From the NCBI GenBank assembly GCA_023254015.1, contig JALQYS010000052.1:1-7201 (forward strand): a stretch of DNA of 7,201 nt. The letters are read 5' to 3'. Source of the DNA: Paracoccaceae bacterium (GTDB taxonomy: Bacteria; Pseudomonadota; Alphaproteobacteria; Rhodobacterales; Rhodobacteraceae). The translations under genes and the position numbers were made by a program. This document shows positions 5,829 through 7,201 of this stretch, piece after piece; position 1 is the stretch's first letter, and each line of letters begins with the position of its first letter. The notes beneath the pieces were generated by a model. The model saw only the letters and a program-made list of their open reading frames with translations. It did no database searches and had not been told where the DNA came from.

Positions 5829-6945
5829 CGGCCTCAGCCTTGGCCGCTTCCATCTCGGCGGCCCGGGCCTCAACCAGTTCGACGATATGCTCGATCATCT
5901 GGTCATTGCCCAGCTTGTGGTCCTGCTTGCCGGCCAGATAGACCATCCCGGACCCCGCGCCACCGCCGGTAAAGCCGATGTCGGTCATCAAGGCCTCGCC
6001 CGGGCCGTTGACCACGCAGCCGATGATCGACAGGCTGATCGGGGTCTTGATATGCTCCAGCCGCTTTTCCAGAATTTCCACGGTCTTGATCACGTCAAAC
6101 CCCTGCCGTGCACAAGAGGGGCAGGAGATGATCTGCACGCCCCGGGTGCGCAGGCCCAATGATTTCAGGATTTCGAACCCGACCTTCACCTCTTCCACCG
6201 GATCGGCCGAGAGGGAAACCCGGATCGTATCGCCAATCCCGAACCACAAGAGACTGCCAAGCCCAATGGCCGATTTCACGGTGCCCGAGATCAGCCCCCC
6301 CGCCTCGGTGATGCCCAGATGGATCGGGGCATCGGTCACGGTGGCCAGTTGCTGATAAGCGGCGGCCGACATGAACACATCCGAGGCCTTCACCGATATC
6401 TTGTATTCGTGAAAATCGTTATCCTGCAGCAGCTTGATGTGATCCAGCCCCGATTCCACCATCGCATCCGGGCAAGGCTCGCCGTATTTGTCCAGAAGGT
6501 GCTTTTCCAAAGACCCGGCGTTCACCCCGATGCGGATCGAACAGCCGTGATCCTTGGCCGCTTTCACCACCTCGGCCACGCGTTTGGCATCCCCGATATT
6601 GCCGGGAGTGATGCGCAGACAGGCGGCACCCGCCTCTGCCGCCTCAATCGCGCGCCTATAGTGGAAATGGATATCCGCCACGATCGGCACCGGGCTTTCG
6701 CGGCAGATCTCCCGCAGGGCCGCCGTCGATTCCACATCCGGCGTCGACACACGGACAATATCGGCCCCGGCAATCGCGGCGCGCTGAATCTGTTCCAGCG
6801 TTGCCTTCACATCATGGGTCAACGTGTTGGTCATGGTTTGCACCGCAATCGGCGCGTCGCCCCCGACCGGAACCTTCCCCACCATAATCTGGCGACTCAC
6901 ACGGCGGTCAATGTTGCGCCAAGGACGGATCGGATTATGCGACAT
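5821..6945 (-). CDS. ispG: 4-hydroxy-3-methylbut-2-enyl diphosphate synthase (flavodoxin-type)
   Basis: IspG (GcpE) carries out the penultimate step of the MEP isoprenoid pathway: reductive ring opening of methylerythritol cyclodiphosphate to HMBPP in the cytosol, with electrons from flavodoxin or ferredoxin. At 374 residues it matches the short bacterial two-domain form (E. coli IspG is 372). The N-terminal TIM-barrel has VGGDAPIAVQTMTNT (27-41), VADIHFHY (89-96), RITPGNIGD (111-119) and RIGVNAGSLEKHLLDKYG (138-155). The C-terminal [4Fe-4S] domain has C275 and C278 in SCPSCARQGFDV, C310 in GCVVNGPGEA, and the fourth ligand E317. All catalytic residues are intact. The ATG at 6945 has AAAGG 8 nt upstream. 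The extreme C-terminus is a short Ala/Glu-rich tail. It is separated from the upstream gene by a terminator hairpin, so it probably has its own promoter within about 40 bp. IspG is normally essential where the MEP pathway is the only isoprenoid route. Confidence 0.98.
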   Translation of the reverse strand: MSHNPIRPWRNIDRRVSRQIMVGKVPVGGDAPIAVQTMTNTLTHDVKATLEQIQRAAIAGADIVRVSTPDVESTAALREICRESPVPIVADIHFHYRRAIEAAEAGAACLRITPGNIGDAKRVAEVVKAAKDHGCSIRIGVNAGSLEKHLLDKYGEPCPDAMVESGLDHIKLLQDNDFHEYKISVKASDVFMSAAAYQQLATVTDAPIHLGITEAGGLISGTVKSAIGLGSLLWFGIGDTIRVSLSADPVEEVKVGFEILKSLGLRTRGVQIISCPSCARQGFDVIKTVEILEKRLEHIKTPISLSIIGCVVNGPGEALMTDIGFTGGGAGSGMVYLAGKQDHKLGNDQMIEHIVELVEARAAEMEAAKAEAEA

Positions 6946-6959
6946 GGGAACAACCTTTC

Positions 6960-6978
6960 TCTATCGCCCCTAGATAGA
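6960..6978. promoter_or_regulatory. Small inverted repeat in the ispG upstream region
   Basis: TCTATC (6960-6965) and GATAGA (6973-6978) are 6-bp inverted arms around a 7-nt centre (GCCCCTA), 15-33 bp upstream of the ispG ATG and next to the terminator of the preceding gene. The only AT-richer stretch available for a -10 element of ispG lies here (TCTATC on the minus strand). It could be an operator or 5'-leader hairpin. The evidence is limited to symmetry and position. Confidence 0.25.
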
Positions 6979-6981
6979 CGC

Positions 6982-7018
6982 GCAAAGGCCCCGGGGCAAT
7001 GCCGCCGGGGCCTTTCGC
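6982..7018 (-). terminator. Intrinsic terminator of the gene upstream of ispG
   Basis: AAAGGCCCCGG (6984-6994) and CCGGGGCCTTT (7005-7015) form a perfect 11-bp stem with a 10-nt loop, lengthened by GC/GC beyond one bulged base. It begins about 20 bp after the stop codon at 7037-7039 of the minus-strand gene. On that strand the stem ends in TTT, a short U-tract. Position and strength support transcription termination between that gene and ispG. Confidence 0.75.
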
Positions 7019-7036
7019 AGCGCCAGAGCGGCGGGA

Positions 7037-7201
7037 TTATTCCAGTGGGGCTGCCGTCGGATCTGGCTCTGCCGCCGGGGCGGTTTCACCCGCATCTGCC
7101 ACGCTCAGCGCTTTGGCAAGATCGGCATCGCCGGTCAGATCGGCAGCGGCATACTTGCCGGTCAAGGCCTCGGCCGACAGGGCGACATTCTTCACCACAT
7201 T
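7037..7201 (-). CDS. C-terminal fragment, possibly RodZ-like (DUF4115) protein
   Basis: An open minus-strand frame enters from the right edge and ends at TAA (7039-7037), giving 54 residues. It begins NVVKNVALSAEALTGKY and ends in an Ala/Pro/Glu-rich tail (AGETAPAAEPDPTAAPLE). Coding is supported by the open frame, G/C-ending codons and the strong terminator just after the stop. The VVKNVALSAEAL segment resembles the end of the DUF4115 domain found in RodZ-like HTH membrane proteins, which in several alphaproteobacteria lie upstream of ispG. This is a recollection-based inference from a short fragment. The N-terminal HTH and membrane segment that would confirm it lie outside the window. Confidence 0.6.
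   Translation of the reverse strand, partial: NVVKNVALSAEALTGKYAAADLTGDADLAKALSVADAGETAPAAEPDPTAAPLE

Overview
The window is high-G+C DNA with dense gene packing and a strong G/C third-position bias. Together with a flavodoxin-type IspG and a non-RD kinase beside a calcineurin-like phosphoesterase, this suggests an alphaproteobacterium, most likely Rhodobacterales (Rhodobacter/Paracoccus-like). That placement is inference from style and gene content, not from a marker gene. There are seven protein genes, two of them cut by the window ends. I see no tRNA, rRNA, CRISPR array or insertion sequence.

Left block, minus strand (about 1-1588): a metallophosphoesterase gene and a Ser/Thr protein kinase gene lie 12 bp apart and look like one operon, with the kinase running off the left edge. 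Upstream of the pair is a near-perfect FNR-type box (1575-1588, 9 of 10 consensus bases). It sits at the right distance from a -10-like element for a class II activated promoter, so this phosphatase/kinase operon may be switched on by low oxygen. This is the most interesting signal in the window.

Middle block (1604-4467): a minus-strand XRE-cupin regulator is divergent from a plus-strand operon of an AMP-forming acyl-CoA synthetase-like protein and a DsbA/FrnE-like thioredoxin-fold protein, whose genes overlap by 14 bp. The 127-bp divergent region carries two related CTTCAAG palindromes at nearly equal distances from the two start codons, which makes them candidate operators for the regulator. 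The synthetase has lost the usual P-loop lysine but keeps the A10 lysine.

Right block (4468-7201): a 150-bp gap with an unusual set of overlapping inverted repeats precedes a Bcr/CflA-type MFS exporter. The exporter is tail-to-tail with ispG (MEP isoprenoid pathway), and one 22-bp palindrome spans both stop codons. Upstream of ispG are a terminator hairpin and the last 54 codons of another minus-strand gene, possibly a RodZ-like (DUF4115) protein. No complete new system is visible. The candidate novelties are regulatory (the FNR box, the paired operators, the structured gap) plus the divergent synthetase active site.
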